From Janibacter melonis (GTDB lineage Bacteria > Actinomycetota > Actinomycetes > Actinomycetales > Dermatophilaceae), in NCBI RefSeq assembly GCF_020567375.1, contig NZ_JAJBZM010000001.1, forward strand, positions 295,396 to 359,395: a stretch of DNA of 64,000 bases. The letters run 5' to 3'. Shown here in pieces: positions 26,574 through 35,733 of the stretch (the stretch's first letter is position 1; each line of letters starts with the position of its first letter). The position numbers were made by a program, and so were the translations under genes. A model generated the notes under the pieces. It was given only the letters and a program-made list of their open reading frames with translations. It ran no database searches and was not told the origin of the DNA.

Positions 26574-27689
26574 TCAGGCGAGGACCTCCGAGACGGGGGT
26601 GCACGCCATGTCGAAGGCGTCGGCGACGCCCTGGTAGGTCACGGCACCTGCGTGGGTGTTGAGGCCGGCCGCGAGCGCCGGGTCGGCCCGCATCGCGTCG
26701 CGCCAGCCGTGGTCGGCGAGCGCGGCGGCGTAGGACAGGGTCGCGTTGGTCAGCGCCCAGGTCGACGTCGAGGGGACGGCACCGGGCATGTTGGCCACGC
26801 AGTAGTACAGCGAGTCGTGGACCTCGAAGGTGGGGTCGGCGTGGGTCGTCGGGCGGCTGCCCTCGAAGCACCCGCCCTGGTCGATCGCGACGTCGACGAG
26901 GACCGAGCCGGGCTTCATCTGGCTGACCATCTCGTCGGTGACGAGCTTGGGGGCCTTCGCCCCGGGGATGAGCACCGTGCCGATGACGAGGTCGGCCCCG
27001 AGCACCTGCTCGCGCACGCTGAGCGCCGAGGAGGCGATCTGGTGGACGCGGTTGTCGTAGCGCCAGAAGCTCATCCGCAGCTTGTCGAGGTCGGTGTCGA
27101 GCAGGGTGACGTCGGCCCCCATGCCCAGCGCGATGTTCGCGGCGTTCTGGCCGGCGACACCGGCACCGAGGACGACGACCTTGGCGTTGGCGACGCCGCC
27201 GACGCCGCCGAGCAGGACCCCGCGGCCGCCGTGGGCGCGCATGAGGGCCGAGGCCCCGACCTGCGGGGCGAGGCAGCCGGCGACCTCGGACATCGGGTAC
27301 AGCAGGGGCAGCATCCCCGAGCGCAGCTGGACGGTCTCGTAGGCGACGGCGGTGACCCCCTTCGCGACGAGCTCGTCGGTGAGCGGCTGGTCGGCCGCGA
27401 GGTGGAGGTAGGTGAAGAGCAGCAGGCCCTCGCGCAGGCGGTGGTACTCCTCGGCAACGGGCTCCTTGACCTTCATCACCATGTCGGAGGCGCCCCAGAG
27501 CTCGTCCGCGTCGGCGATGATCGTCGCGCCCTGCGCGACGTAGTCCTCGTCGGGCAGCCCCGACCCGAGCCCCGCACCGGACTCGACGAGCACCTCGTGC
27601 CCTGCCGCAACCAGCTCGTGGACGCCGACCGGGGTGATCCCCACCCGGTACTCGTTGTTCTTGACCTCGCGGGGGATGCCGATCTTCAC
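26574..27689 (-). CDS. ald: Alanine dehydrogenase
   Basis: A 371-residue NAD-dependent enzyme interconverting alanine and pyruvate plus ammonia. Pyruvate-binding K75 (MKVKEP) and H96 (LHLAAD) are present, with [23 protein letters not shown] as the NAD fold and DVAIDQGGC downstream. The length is typical. GTG 27689 gives [17 protein letters not shown]. It lies upstream of xerD by 33 nt. An inverted repeat in the divergent region (27773-27797) may be involved in control. In mycobacteria ald is induced by alanine and low oxygen. Confidence 0.97.
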   Translation of the reverse strand: MKIGIPREVKNNEYRVGITPVGVHELVAAGHEVLVESGAGLGSGLPDEDYVAQGATIIADADELWGASDMVMKVKEPVAEEYHRLREGLLLFTYLHLAADQPLTDELVAKGVTAVAYETVQLRSGMLPLLYPMSEVAGCLAPQVGASALMRAHGGRGVLLGGVGGVANAKVVVLGAGVAGQNAANIALGMGADVTLLDTDLDKLRMSFWRYDNRVHQIASSALSVREQVLGADLVIGTVLIPGAKAPKLVTDEMVSQMKPGSVLVDVAIDQGGCFEGSRPTTHADPTFEVHDSLYYCVANMPGAVPSTSTWALTNATLSYAAALADHGWRDAMRADPALAAGLNTHAGAVTYQGVADAFDMACTPVSEVLA

Positions 27690-27772
27690 GGGATGTGAGC
27701 CCTTCGTCGTCGGTGAAGCCGGCAGGACGCCGTTGTCCGCCGGCGCGGCCGTGGCCGCAGGGTGGGATTCTA

Positions 27773-27797
27773 TGCACGGCGCGCGGTGCTCCGTGCA
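27773..27797. promoter_or_regulatory. Inverted repeat in the ald / 27850 divergent region
   Basis: TGCACGG (27773-27779) and CCGTGCA (27791-27797) form 7-bp arms around an 11-nt spacer, about 85 bp upstream of ald and 53 bp upstream of the plus-strand gene. The size fits a regulator binding site, but no adjacent regulator gene is present. Confidence 0.35.
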
Positions 27798-27849
27798 CGG
27801 CCCGACGCTCCTCGTCCCCCTTCGCCCCCCACCCGCCCCGGGAGCCCCG

Positions 27850-28479
27850 ATGAAGCTCTACGCCGACCTGCCGGCCCGCCGCACCGCCCAGGTCGTCTCC
27901 GACCTGCTGATGATCGCGTGGGTGTGGGGCTGGGTCTGGGCCGGCCGCACCGTGCACGACGTGACGATGCGTCTCGCGGAGCCCGGACGACGGCTCGAGG
28001 GCGCCGGCTCGGGCTTCCGCGAGAAGATGACGAGCGCCGGCAACGGCGTCGACGACCTGCCGCTCGTCGACGACAAGGTCGCCACGCCCTTCCGCGAGGC
28101 GGCCGGCGCCGGCACGGACATCGAGTCCGCGGGACGCGACCTCGTCGACGCCGTCGAGCGCCTCTCCACCGCGCTCGGGCTCGTCACCGCCGTCGTGCCG
28201 ATCGTCCTCGTCCTGCTCGTGTGGGGCACCCTGCGCTACCGCTTCGTGCGGCACGCGACGGCGGCCCAGCGCTTCATGGACTCCGACGCCGACCTCGACC
28301 TCTTCGCCCTGCGGGCGATGGCCGGCCAGCCGATGCCGCGGCTCGCCGCCATCTCGCCCGACCCCGTCGGCGCCTGGCGCCGCCGTGACCCCGACGTCGT
28401 GCGAGCCCTCGCCCTGCTCGAGCTGCGCGACGCAGGCCTGCGCCCGCCCCGCCCCACCGGCACCGACTCCGTGAGCTGA
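27850..28479 (+). CDS. Two-helix membrane protein of unknown function
   Basis: A 209-residue protein with a hydrophobic, Trp-rich helix at about 17-31 ([14 protein letters not shown]), a central polar domain rich in Gly/Asp, a second helix at about 104-122, and a C-terminal cytoplasmic tail with [21 protein letters not shown] 27850 is chosen because it starts the conserved-looking region; no strong ribosome site is seen. It diverges from ald and is followed by a terminator hairpin. I do not recognise the family; topology suggests both ends are cytoplasmic with an external loop. Confidence 0.7.
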   Translation: MKLYADLPARRTAQVVSDLLMIAWVWGWVWAGRTVHDVTMRLAEPGRRLEGAGSGFREKMTSAGNGVDDLPLVDDKVATPFREAAGAGTDIESAGRDLVDAVERLSTALGLVTAVVPIVLVLLVWGTLRYRFVRHATAAQRFMDSDADLDLFALRAMAGQPMPRLAAISPDPVGAWRRRDPDVVRALALLELRDAGLRPPRPTGTDSVS

Positions 28480-28568
28480 ACCCGCTGCCCTCCCCCCTGC
28501 CTGCCCCCTTCGCCCCGCCCGCGCCGCGGGTCGTCCTGTCGCTGCACTCGCAGGAGGTCGTCGGCTGA

Positions 28569-28606
28569 CTAGGGCGCTGCCCCGTACGGACGGGGCAGCG
28601 CCCTAG
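28569..28606. terminator. Strong hairpin terminator
   Basis: A perfect inverted repeat with 17-bp arms (CTAGGGCGCTGCCCCGT and its complement) and a 4-nt loop, 89 nt past the stop of the membrane protein gene. The remaining spacer 28480-28747 holds one GCGAAGGGG-type motif (28505-28513) and nothing else I can name. Confidence 0.8.
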
Positions 28607-28747
28607 CCACGCAGCCGTCCGACCTGGTGCGCACCCCTGGGAGGTGGTGCGGTCACGGCCCTCCACAGCCGGCTGCGCGTGATGGCGCTCGTCCACAGAC
28701 GGCCCGGGGCGGCGACCGAGGGTCGATGGGCACCCCACGATGGGTCG

Positions 28748-29380
28748 ATGGACATCGATCTCGTGGCGTCGCTCGCCGGTCGGGGCCACCCGGGGCGAGA
28801 GCCGGAGCAGGCGCTCGATCCCTGCCCGTTCGACTGCGAGCGCTGCCCCGCACCGGGCGAGTGCGACGACTGCCTGGACTGCCTCTACGGCCCGGGCGTC
28901 GTCGACGAGCCGCGCCCCCTGGGCCCGCGCGTGGTGCGAGCGGGCCCACAGGTCCCGCTGCGCCACGACGAGCTCCTCGAGGCGCGAGGCAACCTAAGCA
29001 TCAGCGACGTCGTCGGCCTGGTCCTGCGCGACCACCGGGGCGCGCAGGGCTGGAGCCAGCGTGAGCTCGCCGCCGAGATCGGGTGGAGCAAGTCGGCCGT
29101 CGCCCGGGTCGAGTCGGACGCCGGCCGGATGCGCCTTGCCGCCGTCGTCGACGTGCTGCTGCGGTGCGAGCACCACCTGCTCGTCGTGCCCACCGGCGGT
29201 ACGAGCCACGCGGACGGCGCTCGTTGGGGGTACGTCGACCTCCTCGCGCTCGACGTCCGTGGCCGCCGACCCCCGCCGAGCGCCGACGTCGTCGTGCAGC
29301 GTGACGACTACGGCGCGGTGGTCGTCAGCCGGCGGCGACGACGCGGGGACGCAGGTCCTCGGGCGGGCACTGCCAGGTGA
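28748..29380 (+). CDS. XRE-type regulator with N-terminal cysteine cluster
   Basis: A 210-residue protein. Residues 26-45 hold six cysteines in C-x3-C-x2-C-x5-C-x2-C-x2-C (C26, C30, C33, C39, C42, C45), which looks able to bind zinc or an iron-sulfur cluster. A Cro/C1-type helix-turn-helix follows at about 86-140 (WSQRELAAEIGWSKSAVARVES). The C-terminal part (HLLVVPTGG, WGYVDLLALDVRGRRPPPSADVV) is unassigned. ATG 28748 is chosen as the first start giving a compact protein; in-frame ATGs lie upstream. The last 56 bp overlap the 3' end of hisS on the other strand. Confidence 0.65.
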   Translation: MDIDLVASLAGRGHPGREPEQALDPCPFDCERCPAPGECDDCLDCLYGPGVVDEPRPLGPRVVRAGPQVPLRHDELLEARGNLSISDVVGLVLRDHRGAQGWSQRELAAEIGWSKSAVARVESDAGRMRLAAVVDVLLRCEHHLLVVPTGGTSHADGARWGYVDLLALDVRGRRPPPSADVVVQRDDYGAVVVSRRRRRGDAGPRAGTAR

Positions 29381-30686
29381 GGGGGTCGGCGTCGACCTGC
29401 TCGCCCGAGCGGATGTCCTTGACCTGGTCGCCGCCCTCGCCGGCGCCGACGAACCACACGAAGGGGATGCCCCGCCGCTCGGCGTGCCGGATCTGCTTGC
29501 CGAGCTTGGCCGCCGAGGGGGCGACCTCGCAGGCGATGCCGCGCGAGCGCAGGGCGGTGGCGACGGCGACGGAGGCGGGGCGTGACTCCTCGTCGAGGAC
29601 CGCGACGAGGACGGCCGCCGGAGACATGCGGGTGGCCGTGACGAGCCCCTCGCGCAGGAGCAGCGCGAGCAGGCGGGACAGGCCGATGGAGATCCCCACC
29701 CCTGGGTAGGTCGTGCGCCCGTCGGTGGCGAGGGTGTCGTAGCGCCCCCCGGAGCAGAAGCTGCCCCAGTCCTCGTGGCCGACGACCTGGGTCTCGTAGA
29801 CCGTGCCCGTGTAGTAGTCGAGGCCGCGCGCGATCCGCAGGTCGGCGACCATCGCGCCGGGGGCGTTGGCCATCCCGGTCTCGATGACGGCCCGCAGCGC
29901 CGCCAGGCCCTCGTCGAGGACGGGGTGCTCGACACCGAGCGCGCGCACCTGCTCGACGAAGGAGGCGTCCTCGGTGCGGATCTGGGCCAGGCGCAGCACG
30001 GCGTCGGCCTGCTCCTGGGAGAGCCCGGCGTCGACGAGCAGGGCGGCGACCTTCGCCGGGCCGATCTTGTCGAGCTTGTCCACGACGCGCAGCGTGCCCG
30101 CGACGTCCTCGATGCCCAGCCCGCGGTAGAAGCCCTCGGGGATCATCCGGTTGTTCACCTGGATGACCATCGGCGGGACGGGCAGCGCGGCGAAGATCTC
30201 CGCCATGACGAGCGGCACCTCGGCCTCGAAGTGGGGCGCGAGCTCGCCGACGTCGACGACGTCGATGTCGCACTGCGTGAACTCGCGGAAGCGGCCCTCC
30301 TGGGGCCGCTCCCCGCGCCACACCTTCTGGATCTGGTGGCGGCGGAAGGGGAAGTTCAGCCGGCCCGCGTGCTCGACGACGTAACGGGCGAAGGGGACGG
30401 TGAGGTCGAAGTGCAGACCGAGCTCGGCGTCGCCGCGCTCCCCCGGCTCGCCGGCGAGGCGCGAGACCGCGTAGATCTCCTTGTCGGCGTCACCGCCCTT
30501 GCCGAGCAGCCGCTCGACCGGCTCGACCGCCCGGGTCTCGATGCCCGGGAAGCCGTGCAGCTCGAAGGTCGAGCGGATGACGTCGATGAAGTGCTGCTCG
30601 ACCACCCGGTCCTGGGGCAGGTGCTCCGGGAAGCCCGACAGCGGGGTGATCTTGGTGGCTCGTGCGGTGGGGCCAGAGGTGCTCAC
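29325..30686 (-). CDS. hisS: Histidine-tRNA ligase
   Basis: A 453-residue class II aminoacyl-tRNA synthetase charging tRNA-His. Motif 1 and 2 regions are visible (TVPFARYVVEH, KVWRGERPQEGRFREFTQCDIDV shown by its ends KVWR and CDID), with the histidine loop ARGLDYYTGTVYE and the C-terminal anticodon-binding domain. GTG 30686 overlaps the metallo-hydrolase stop by 4 nt. The MBL-hisS order is conserved in actinobacteria. Confidence 0.96.
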   Translation of the reverse strand: MSTSGPTARATKITPLSGFPEHLPQDRVVEQHFIDVIRSTFELHGFPGIETRAVEPVERLLGKGGDADKEIYAVSRLAGEPGERGDAELGLHFDLTVPFARYVVEHAGRLNFPFRRHQIQKVWRGERPQEGRFREFTQCDIDVVDVGELAPHFEAEVPLVMAEIFAALPVPPMVIQVNNRMIPEGFYRGLGIEDVAGTLRVVDKLDKIGPAKVAALLVDAGLSQEQADAVLRLAQIRTEDASFVEQVRALGVEHPVLDEGLAALRAVIETGMANAPGAMVADLRIARGLDYYTGTVYETQVVGHEDWGSFCSGGRYDTLATDGRTTYPGVGISIGLSRLLALLLREGLVTATRMSPAAVLVAVLDEESRPASVAVATALRSRGIACEVAPSAAKLGKQIRHAERRGIPFVWFVGAGEGGDQVKDIRSGEQVDADPLTWQCPPEDLRPRVVAAG

Positions 30687-31387
30687 GCGATGTCCTGCAG
30701 GTAGGGGTTGGTGGCCTTCTCACGGCCGAGGGTGGTCGCCGGGCCGTGGCCCGGCAGGACGAGGCTGGAGTCGGCGCGCGGCGCGACGGCGTCCCGCAGG
30801 CTGCGCATCATCGCCTCGTGGCTGCCGCCGGGCAGGTCCGTGCGCCCGATGGAGCCGGCGAAGAGGACGTCACCGGTGATGAGCGTGCGGTCGACCTGCG
30901 CCTCGTCGGGCACGCCGACGGGCACGCCGTCGAGGGCGAACATCACCGAGCCCTCGGTATGACCGGGCGCGTGGACGACGTCGAGCTCGAGCCCGGCGAC
31001 GCTCACCCGCTCCGCGTCGTGCACCTCGACGACCCGCTCCGGCTCGCGCCACGCCGCCTGGGTGCCGAACTGCTGCTCGAGCATCCCCAGCAGGCCCGGG
31101 CCGAGCGAGCTGCCGCCGAGCGGGTCGACGAGGCGGTAGCGGTCCTCGGAGTGGATGTAGGCGGCGAGCTCGCCCCCGCACACCGGGGTCACGGAGTACA
31201 CGTGGTCGACGTGCCCGTGGGTGAGCAGGACGGCCGCGGGACGCAGCCGGTGCTCGGCGAGCACCTCGCGCAGGGTCTCCTCGACACCGATGCCCGGGTC
31301 GACGATCACGCACTCCTCGCCGGGCCCCGGGGCGACGACGTAGCAGTTGGTGCCGAAGGCGGCTGCAGGGAAGGTCACGGTCAGCAC
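30683..31387 (-). CDS. MBL-fold metallo-hydrolase (glyoxalase II-like)
   Basis: A 234-residue metallo-beta-lactamase fold hydrolase with the metal motif THGHVDH (about 57-63), a second-site HAPGHTEGSV, and LITGDVLFAGSIGRTDLPGG typical of hydroxyacylglutathione hydrolase-like proteins; the final GHGPATTLGREKATNPYL is common in the actinobacterial group linked to hisS. The substrate is uncertain. GTG 31387 lies 8 nt after a TAGGCT -10 box, so the mRNA is probably leaderless. Confidence 0.88.
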   Translation of the reverse strand: MLTVTFPAAAFGTNCYVVAPGPGEECVIVDPGIGVEETLREVLAEHRLRPAAVLLTHGHVDHVYSVTPVCGGELAAYIHSEDRYRLVDPLGGSSLGPGLLGMLEQQFGTQAAWREPERVVEVHDAERVSVAGLELDVVHAPGHTEGSVMFALDGVPVGVPDEAQVDRTLITGDVLFAGSIGRTDLPGGSHEAMMRSLRDAVAPRADSSLVLPGHGPATTLGREKATNPYLQDIA

Positions 31388-31395
31388 GAGGAGTG

Positions 31396-31401
31396 AGCCT
31401 A
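31396..31401 (-). promoter_or_regulatory. -10 box (TAGGCT) for MBL-hisS
   Basis: TAGGCT on the minus strand lies 8 nt before the GTG of the metallo-hydrolase gene, implying leaderless transcription. The opposing promoter box is only 20 bp away. Confidence 0.6.
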
Positions 31402-31421
31402 CCCAGCGCGCGTCGTGCGGC

Positions 31422-31427
31422 TAGGCT
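31422..31427 (+). promoter_or_regulatory. -10 box (TAGGCT) for the DUF349 gene
   Basis: TAGGCT lies 8 nt before the GTG at 31436, implying leaderless transcription. It is back to back with the metallo-hydrolase promoter. Confidence 0.6.
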
Positions 31428-31435
31428 CGCGTCTC

Positions 31436-32845
31436 GTGAGCGAGCAGACCCCTGAGCCGACTGACGCCCCGGACACCACGCCCGAGGTGCACGACGCCCC
31501 CAGCCCCACCCCTTCGGCCCCCTCCCCCGCCGCGATGGCACGGATGGCGCCCCGTCGACCCGCCGCGGTCCCGGTCCCCCCGGTGATCGAGACGGACCAC
31601 TCGGCGTCGGCCGCCTTCGGCCGCGTCGACGACGAGGGCACGGTCTACGTCCGCGAGGGCGACGGCGAGCGCGCCGTCGGCTCCTACCCGGGCGCGACGC
31701 CGGAGCAGGCGCTGCTCTACTTCGCCCGCAAGTACGACGAGCTGCACGCCTCCGCCACCCTGCTGCGCCAGCGTCTCGACGCCCCGGAGGTCACCGCCAA
31801 GGAGATCGCCGACGGCCTGGGCGCCCTGAAGACCCACGCCGAGGGTGCCGACGTCGTCGGCGACCTGCCGGCGCTGGCCGCCCTCGTCGCGGAGGTCGAG
31901 ACCGGGCTGGCCGACAAGCGCTCCCGCGAGAGCGCCCAGCGCGCCGAGGCCAAGAAGGCCGCCGCCGCCGAGCGCGAGGCGATCGTCGCCGAGGCCGAGT
32001 CCATCGCCGCCCAGCCCGTCGAGCGCATCCAGTGGAAGTCCTCGACCGCCCGCATGCGCGAGCTGCTCGACACGTGGAAGACCCACCAGAAGTCCGGCGT
32101 GCGCCTGGACAAGGACGTCGAGTCGGCGCTGTGGCAGCGCTTCTCGAAGGCCCGTAACTCCTTCGACAAGGGCCGCCGCCACCACTTCGCCGAGCTCGAG
32201 TCGAGCCGCGGCGAGGTCAAGGCGACCAAGGAGGCGCTCGTCGCCGAGGCCGAGCGCCTGTCGACGAGCACCGACTGGGGCCAGACCGCCGGCGCCTACA
32301 AGCGCCTCATGGACCAGTGGCGTCACGCCGGCCGCGCCGGCCGCAAGGACGACGACGCCCTGTGGGAGCGCTTCCGCGCCGCCCAGGACGCCTTCTTCAC
32401 CGCCAAGGACGAGGAGCAGGCCCGCGAGGACGAGAGCTTCCGCGGGAACCTCGAGGTCAAGGAGCGGCTCCTCGTCGAGGCCCAGGCCCTCCTGCCGATC
32501 AAGGACCTCGGCGCGACGAAGGGGGCGCTGCGCTCGATCCAGGAGCGCTGGGAGGCCGCCGGCAAGGTGCCCCGCGGCGACGTCGACCGGATGGAGAAGG
32601 GCCTGCGCGCCGTCGAGCAGTCCGTGCGCGACGCCGAGGACACCCGCTGGAAGAAGAGCAACCCCGAGCTGTCCGCCCGCGCGAACAGCCTCGTCAGCCA
32701 GCTCCAGGCCAAGATCGCCGAGCTCGAGGAGCAGGTCGCCGCGACCGACGACGCCGGTCGCCGCCGCCGGCTCGAGGGCGAGCTCGAGTCGAGCCGCTCG
32801 CTGCTCGCCATGGCCCAGGCCGGCGCCGACGAGCTCGGGGGCTGA
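31436..32845 (+). CDS. DUF349 repeat protein
   Basis: A 469-residue cytoplasmic protein. After a Pro/Ala-rich N-terminus (1-60) come several DUF349 units of about 70 residues, each with a pattern such as WGQTAGAYKRLMDQWRHAGRAGRKDDDALWERFRAAQDAFF (only cited as DUF349-like by W..LMDQW..AG..DDALWERF), and a C-terminal coiled coil (LVSQLQAKIAELEEQVAA). Charged helices dominate. Family function is unknown. GTG 31436 is supported by a TAGGCT box 8 nt upstream. It converges on rel with a gap of only 5 bp and no terminator. Confidence 0.85.
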   Translation: MSEQTPEPTDAPDTTPEVHDAPSPTPSAPSPAAMARMAPRRPAAVPVPPVIETDHSASAAFGRVDDEGTVYVREGDGERAVGSYPGATPEQALLYFARKYDELHASATLLRQRLDAPEVTAKEIADGLGALKTHAEGADVVGDLPALAALVAEVETGLADKRSRESAQRAEAKKAAAAEREAIVAEAESIAAQPVERIQWKSSTARMRELLDTWKTHQKSGVRLDKDVESALWQRFSKARNSFDKGRRHHFAELESSRGEVKATKEALVAEAERLSTSTDWGQTAGAYKRLMDQWRHAGRAGRKDDDALWERFRAAQDAFFTAKDEEQAREDESFRGNLEVKERLLVEAQALLPIKDLGATKGALRSIQERWEAAGKVPRGDVDRMEKGLRAVEQSVRDAEDTRWKKSNPELSARANSLVSQLQAKIAELEEQVAATDDAGRRRRLEGELESSRSLLAMAQAGADELGG

Positions 32846-32850
32846 GGGGG

Positions 32851-35172
32851 CTACTCCTCCTCGACGCCCGGGCGACCGCCGGTCAGCCGGTAGGCGTCGA
32901 AGACGCCGTCGATCCGCTTCACCTGGCCCAGCACATGGGCCAGGTGGGTGGGGTCGCCCATCTCGAAGGCGAAGCGCAGCTTGGCCACGCGGTCACGGCT
33001 CGTGTGCACCGTCGCCGAGAGGATGTTCACCGAGCTGTCGGAGAGCACCCGGGTGACGTCGGAGAGCAGCCGGCTGCGGTCCAGCGCCTCGACCTGGATC
33101 TGCACGAGGAAGAGGTTGTTGCTGCTCGACGTCCACTCGACGTCGATGAGGCGCTCGGCCTCGCGGCGCAGCGAGCCGGCGTTCGTGCAGTCGGTCCGGT
33201 GGACCGAGACGCCGTTGCCGCGGGTGATGAAGCCCATGATCTCGTCGCCGGGCACGGGCGTGCAGCAGCGCGCGAGCTTGACCCACACGTCGTCCATGCC
33301 CTTCACGACGACCCCGGGGTCGCCGGAGCTGCGGCGCCGCGTCGCGATCGGGCCGGGCATGGTCGCCTCGGCGAGGTCCTCGGTAGCGCCCTCGCGGCCG
33401 CCCGCCGACGCGATGAGCCGCGAGACGACGTGCTGGGCCGAGACGTGGCCCTCCCCGACCGCGGCGTACAGGCCGTCGACGTCGGGGTGGCGCAGCTCGT
33501 CGGCGACGCTCGCGAGGCTCTCGTGGGTGAGCAGGCGCTGGAGCGGCAGGTTCTGCTTGCGGATGACCCGGGCGATCGACTCCTTGCCGGCCTCGGCCAT
33601 CTCCTCCTTGCGCTCGCGCGAGAACCAGTGCCGGATCTTGTTGCGGGCGCGCGGCGAGCGCACGAAGCTCAGCCAGTCACGCGACGGCCCGGCACCCTCA
33701 GCCTTGCTCGTGAGCACCTCGACGACGTCACCGGTCTCGAGCGTGGAGTCCAGGGGCACGAGACGGCCGTTGACCCGTCCACCGATCGTGCGGTGCCCGA
33801 CCTCGGTGTGGACCGCGTAGGCGAAGTCGACGGGCGTCGAGCCGGCCGGCAGGGCGATGACCTGCCCCTTCGGCGTGAAGACGTAGACCTCGCGGGCGTT
33901 GATCTCGTAGCGCAGCGAGTCGAGGAACTCGCCGGGGTCGGCGGTCTCGCGCTGCCAGTCGAGCAGCTGGCGCAGCCACGCCATCTCCGAGACGGCCCCG
34001 GTGTCCTCGCTGCCGGCGGCGCCGGCGCGGGCGGTCGGGTCGTCCTTGTACTTCCAGTGCGCGGCGACGCCGTACTCGGCGCGGCGGTGCATCGCGTGGG
34101 TGCGGATCTGGATCTCGACCGGCTTGCCCTGCGGCCCGATCACCGTCGTGTGCAACGACTGGTACATGTTGAACTTCGGCAGCGAGATGTAGTCCTTGAA
34201 GCGCCCCGGCAGGGGGTTCCACCGGGCGTGCAGCGCACCGAGCGCGGCGTAGCAGTCGCGGACCGTGTCGACGAGCACGCGCACGGCGACGAGGTCGTAG
34301 ATCTCGCCGAACTCGCGACCGCCGACGATCATCTTCTGGTACACGGAGTAGTAGTGCTTCGGGCGGCCGGTGACGGTCGCGTTGATCCGGGCCTCGCGCA
34401 GGTCGAGGACGACCTGGGCGCGCACGGTCGCGAGGTACTCCTCGCGGGCGGGGGCGCGCTCGGCGACGAGGCGCACGATCTCGTCGTACACCTTCGGGTA
34501 GAGCGTGGCGAAGGAGAGGTCCTCGAGCTCCCACTTGATGGTGTTCATGCCGAGGCGGTGGGCCAGCGGCGCGTAGATCTCGAGGGTCTCCTGCGCCTTG
34601 CGCTGCGCCGAGCCAGGCGAGACGTACTTCCACGTGCGGGCGTTGTGGAGCCGATCGGCGAGCTTGATGACGAGGACGCGGATGTCGCGGGCCATCGCGA
34701 CGACCATCTTGCGCACCGTCTCGGCCTGCGCGGCGTCACCATAGGTGACCTTGTCGAGCTTGGTCACCCCGTCGACGAGCTTGGCGATCTCGGAGCCGAA
34801 GTCCTCCTCGAGCGCCTCGAGCGAGTACGAGGTGTCCTCGACGGTGTCGTGGAGCAGGGCCGCGGCGAGCGTCACCGGCGTCATGCCGAGCTCGGCGAGG
34901 ATCGTCGTCACCGCGAGCGGGTGGGTGATGTAGGGGTCGCCGCTCTTGCGGCGCTGGCCCTCGTGGGCGCGCGCGGCGACCTGGTAGGCCTGCTCGATGA
35001 TCGACAGATCGGCCTTCGGGTGCGTGGAGCGCACGACCTGGAGCAGCGGCTCGAGCTCGGGGGTGCTCGTCGGCTGCGAGCGGGTGCCGATCCGGGCGAG
35101 CGAGGCGCGCGCGAGCTGACGCGGGGAGAAGCCCCCTCCGGCAGACCCCGACGACGCTCTCGGCTCGCTCAT
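32851..35172 (-). CDS. rel: Bifunctional (p)ppGpp synthetase/hydrolase Rel
   Basis: A 773-residue RelA/SpoT homologue, master of the stringent response. Order: HD hydrolase domain with [15 protein letters not shown], synthetase domain with [13 protein letters not shown] and [17 protein letters not shown] ([14 protein letters not shown]), helical and zinc-finger-like part ([15 protein letters not shown]), and a C-terminal ACT domain. Both activities appear intact. ATG 35172 follows a TAGGCT -10 by 6 nt, pointing to a leaderless mRNA independent of apt. Order secF-apt-rel is conserved. Confidence 0.97.
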   Translation of the reverse strand: MSEPRASSGSAGGGFSPRQLARASLARIGTRSQPTSTPELEPLLQVVRSTHPKADLSIIEQAYQVAARAHEGQRRKSGDPYITHPLAVTTILAELGMTPVTLAAALLHDTVEDTSYSLEALEEDFGSEIAKLVDGVTKLDKVTYGDAAQAETVRKMVVAMARDIRVLVIKLADRLHNARTWKYVSPGSAQRKAQETLEIYAPLAHRLGMNTIKWELEDLSFATLYPKVYDEIVRLVAERAPAREEYLATVRAQVVLDLREARINATVTGRPKHYYSVYQKMIVGGREFGEIYDLVAVRVLVDTVRDCYAALGALHARWNPLPGRFKDYISLPKFNMYQSLHTTVIGPQGKPVEIQIRTHAMHRRAEYGVAAHWKYKDDPTARAGAAGSEDTGAVSEMAWLRQLLDWQRETADPGEFLDSLRYEINAREVYVFTPKGQVIALPAGSTPVDFAYAVHTEVGHRTIGGRVNGRLVPLDSTLETGDVVEVLTSKAEGAGPSRDWLSFVRSPRARNKIRHWFSRERKEEMAEAGKESIARVIRKQNLPLQRLLTHESLASVADELRHPDVDGLYAAVGEGHVSAQHVVSRLIASAGGREGATEDLAEATMPGPIATRRRSSGDPGVVVKGMDDVWVKLARCCTPVPGDEIMGFITRGNGVSVHRTDCTNAGSLRREAERLIDVEWTSSSNNLFLVQIQVEALDRSRLLSDVTRVLSDSSVNILSATVHTSRDRVAKLRFAFEMGDPTHLAHVLGQVKRIDGVFDAYRLTGGRPGVEEE

Positions 35173-35178
35173 GCGCAG

Positions 35179-35184
35179 AGCCTA
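35179..35184 (-). promoter_or_regulatory. -10 box (TAGGCT) of rel overlapping the apt stop
   Basis: TAGGCT on the minus strand ends 7 nt before the A of the rel ATG. Its first three bases are the TAG stop codon of apt (35182-35184). The spacing implies a leaderless rel transcript. Confidence 0.6.
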
Positions 35185-35733
35185 GACCGTCAGCAGGGCC
35201 CCGACCTCACGCCCCTCCAGACGGGAGCGGCCGGCGAGCGCCGCGAGCTCGACGACGACCTCGATCGCCACGACCTCGGCCCCCACCTGCTCGAGCAGCT
35301 CGGCCGCCGCAGCGGCGGTGCCGCCGGTCGCGAGCACGTCGTCGACGACGAGGACCCGCTCCCCCGGCGTGACGCAGTCCTCGTGGACCTCGATCCGGGC
35401 GGTGCCGTACTCGAGGGCGTAGTCGAGGCTCACCGTCGCGCCGGGCAGCTTGCCCGCCTTGCGCACCGGCACGAAACCCGCGCCGAGGGCCAGGGCGACC
35501 GCGGTGCCGAAGATGAAGCCCCGCGCCTCCAGCCCGACGACCGTCGTGATCCCTGCGTCGCGGTACGGGGCGGCGAGCGCCTCGCACACCTGGGCCAGCG
35601 CAGGACCGTCGGCGACGAGCGGGGTGATGTCCTTGAAGAGCACCCCCGGCTCGGGGAAGTCCGGGATGTCGCGCAGCAGGCCCGAGACGAGCTCGGCGGT
35701 CTGCTCGCGCGACGCGGATGCCGTCGAGCTCAT
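35182..35733 (-). CDS. apt: Adenine phosphoribosyltransferase
   Basis: A 183-residue purine-salvage enzyme making AMP from adenine and PRPP. The family blocks DIPDFPEPGVLFKDITPL, GLEARGFIFG and the PRPP-binding VLVVDDVLATGGTAAAA are present. The ATG at 35733 overlaps the secF stop by 4 nt. It is the last gene of the ruvC-to-apt minus-strand block before the rel promoter. Confidence 0.96.
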   Translation of the reverse strand: MSSTASASREQTAELVSGLLRDIPDFPEPGVLFKDITPLVADGPALAQVCEALAAPYRDAGITTVVGLEARGFIFGTAVALALGAGFVPVRKAGKLPGATVSLDYALEYGTARIEVHEDCVTPGERVLVVDDVLATGGTAAAAAELLEQVGAEVVAIEVVVELAALAGRSRLEGREVGALLTV

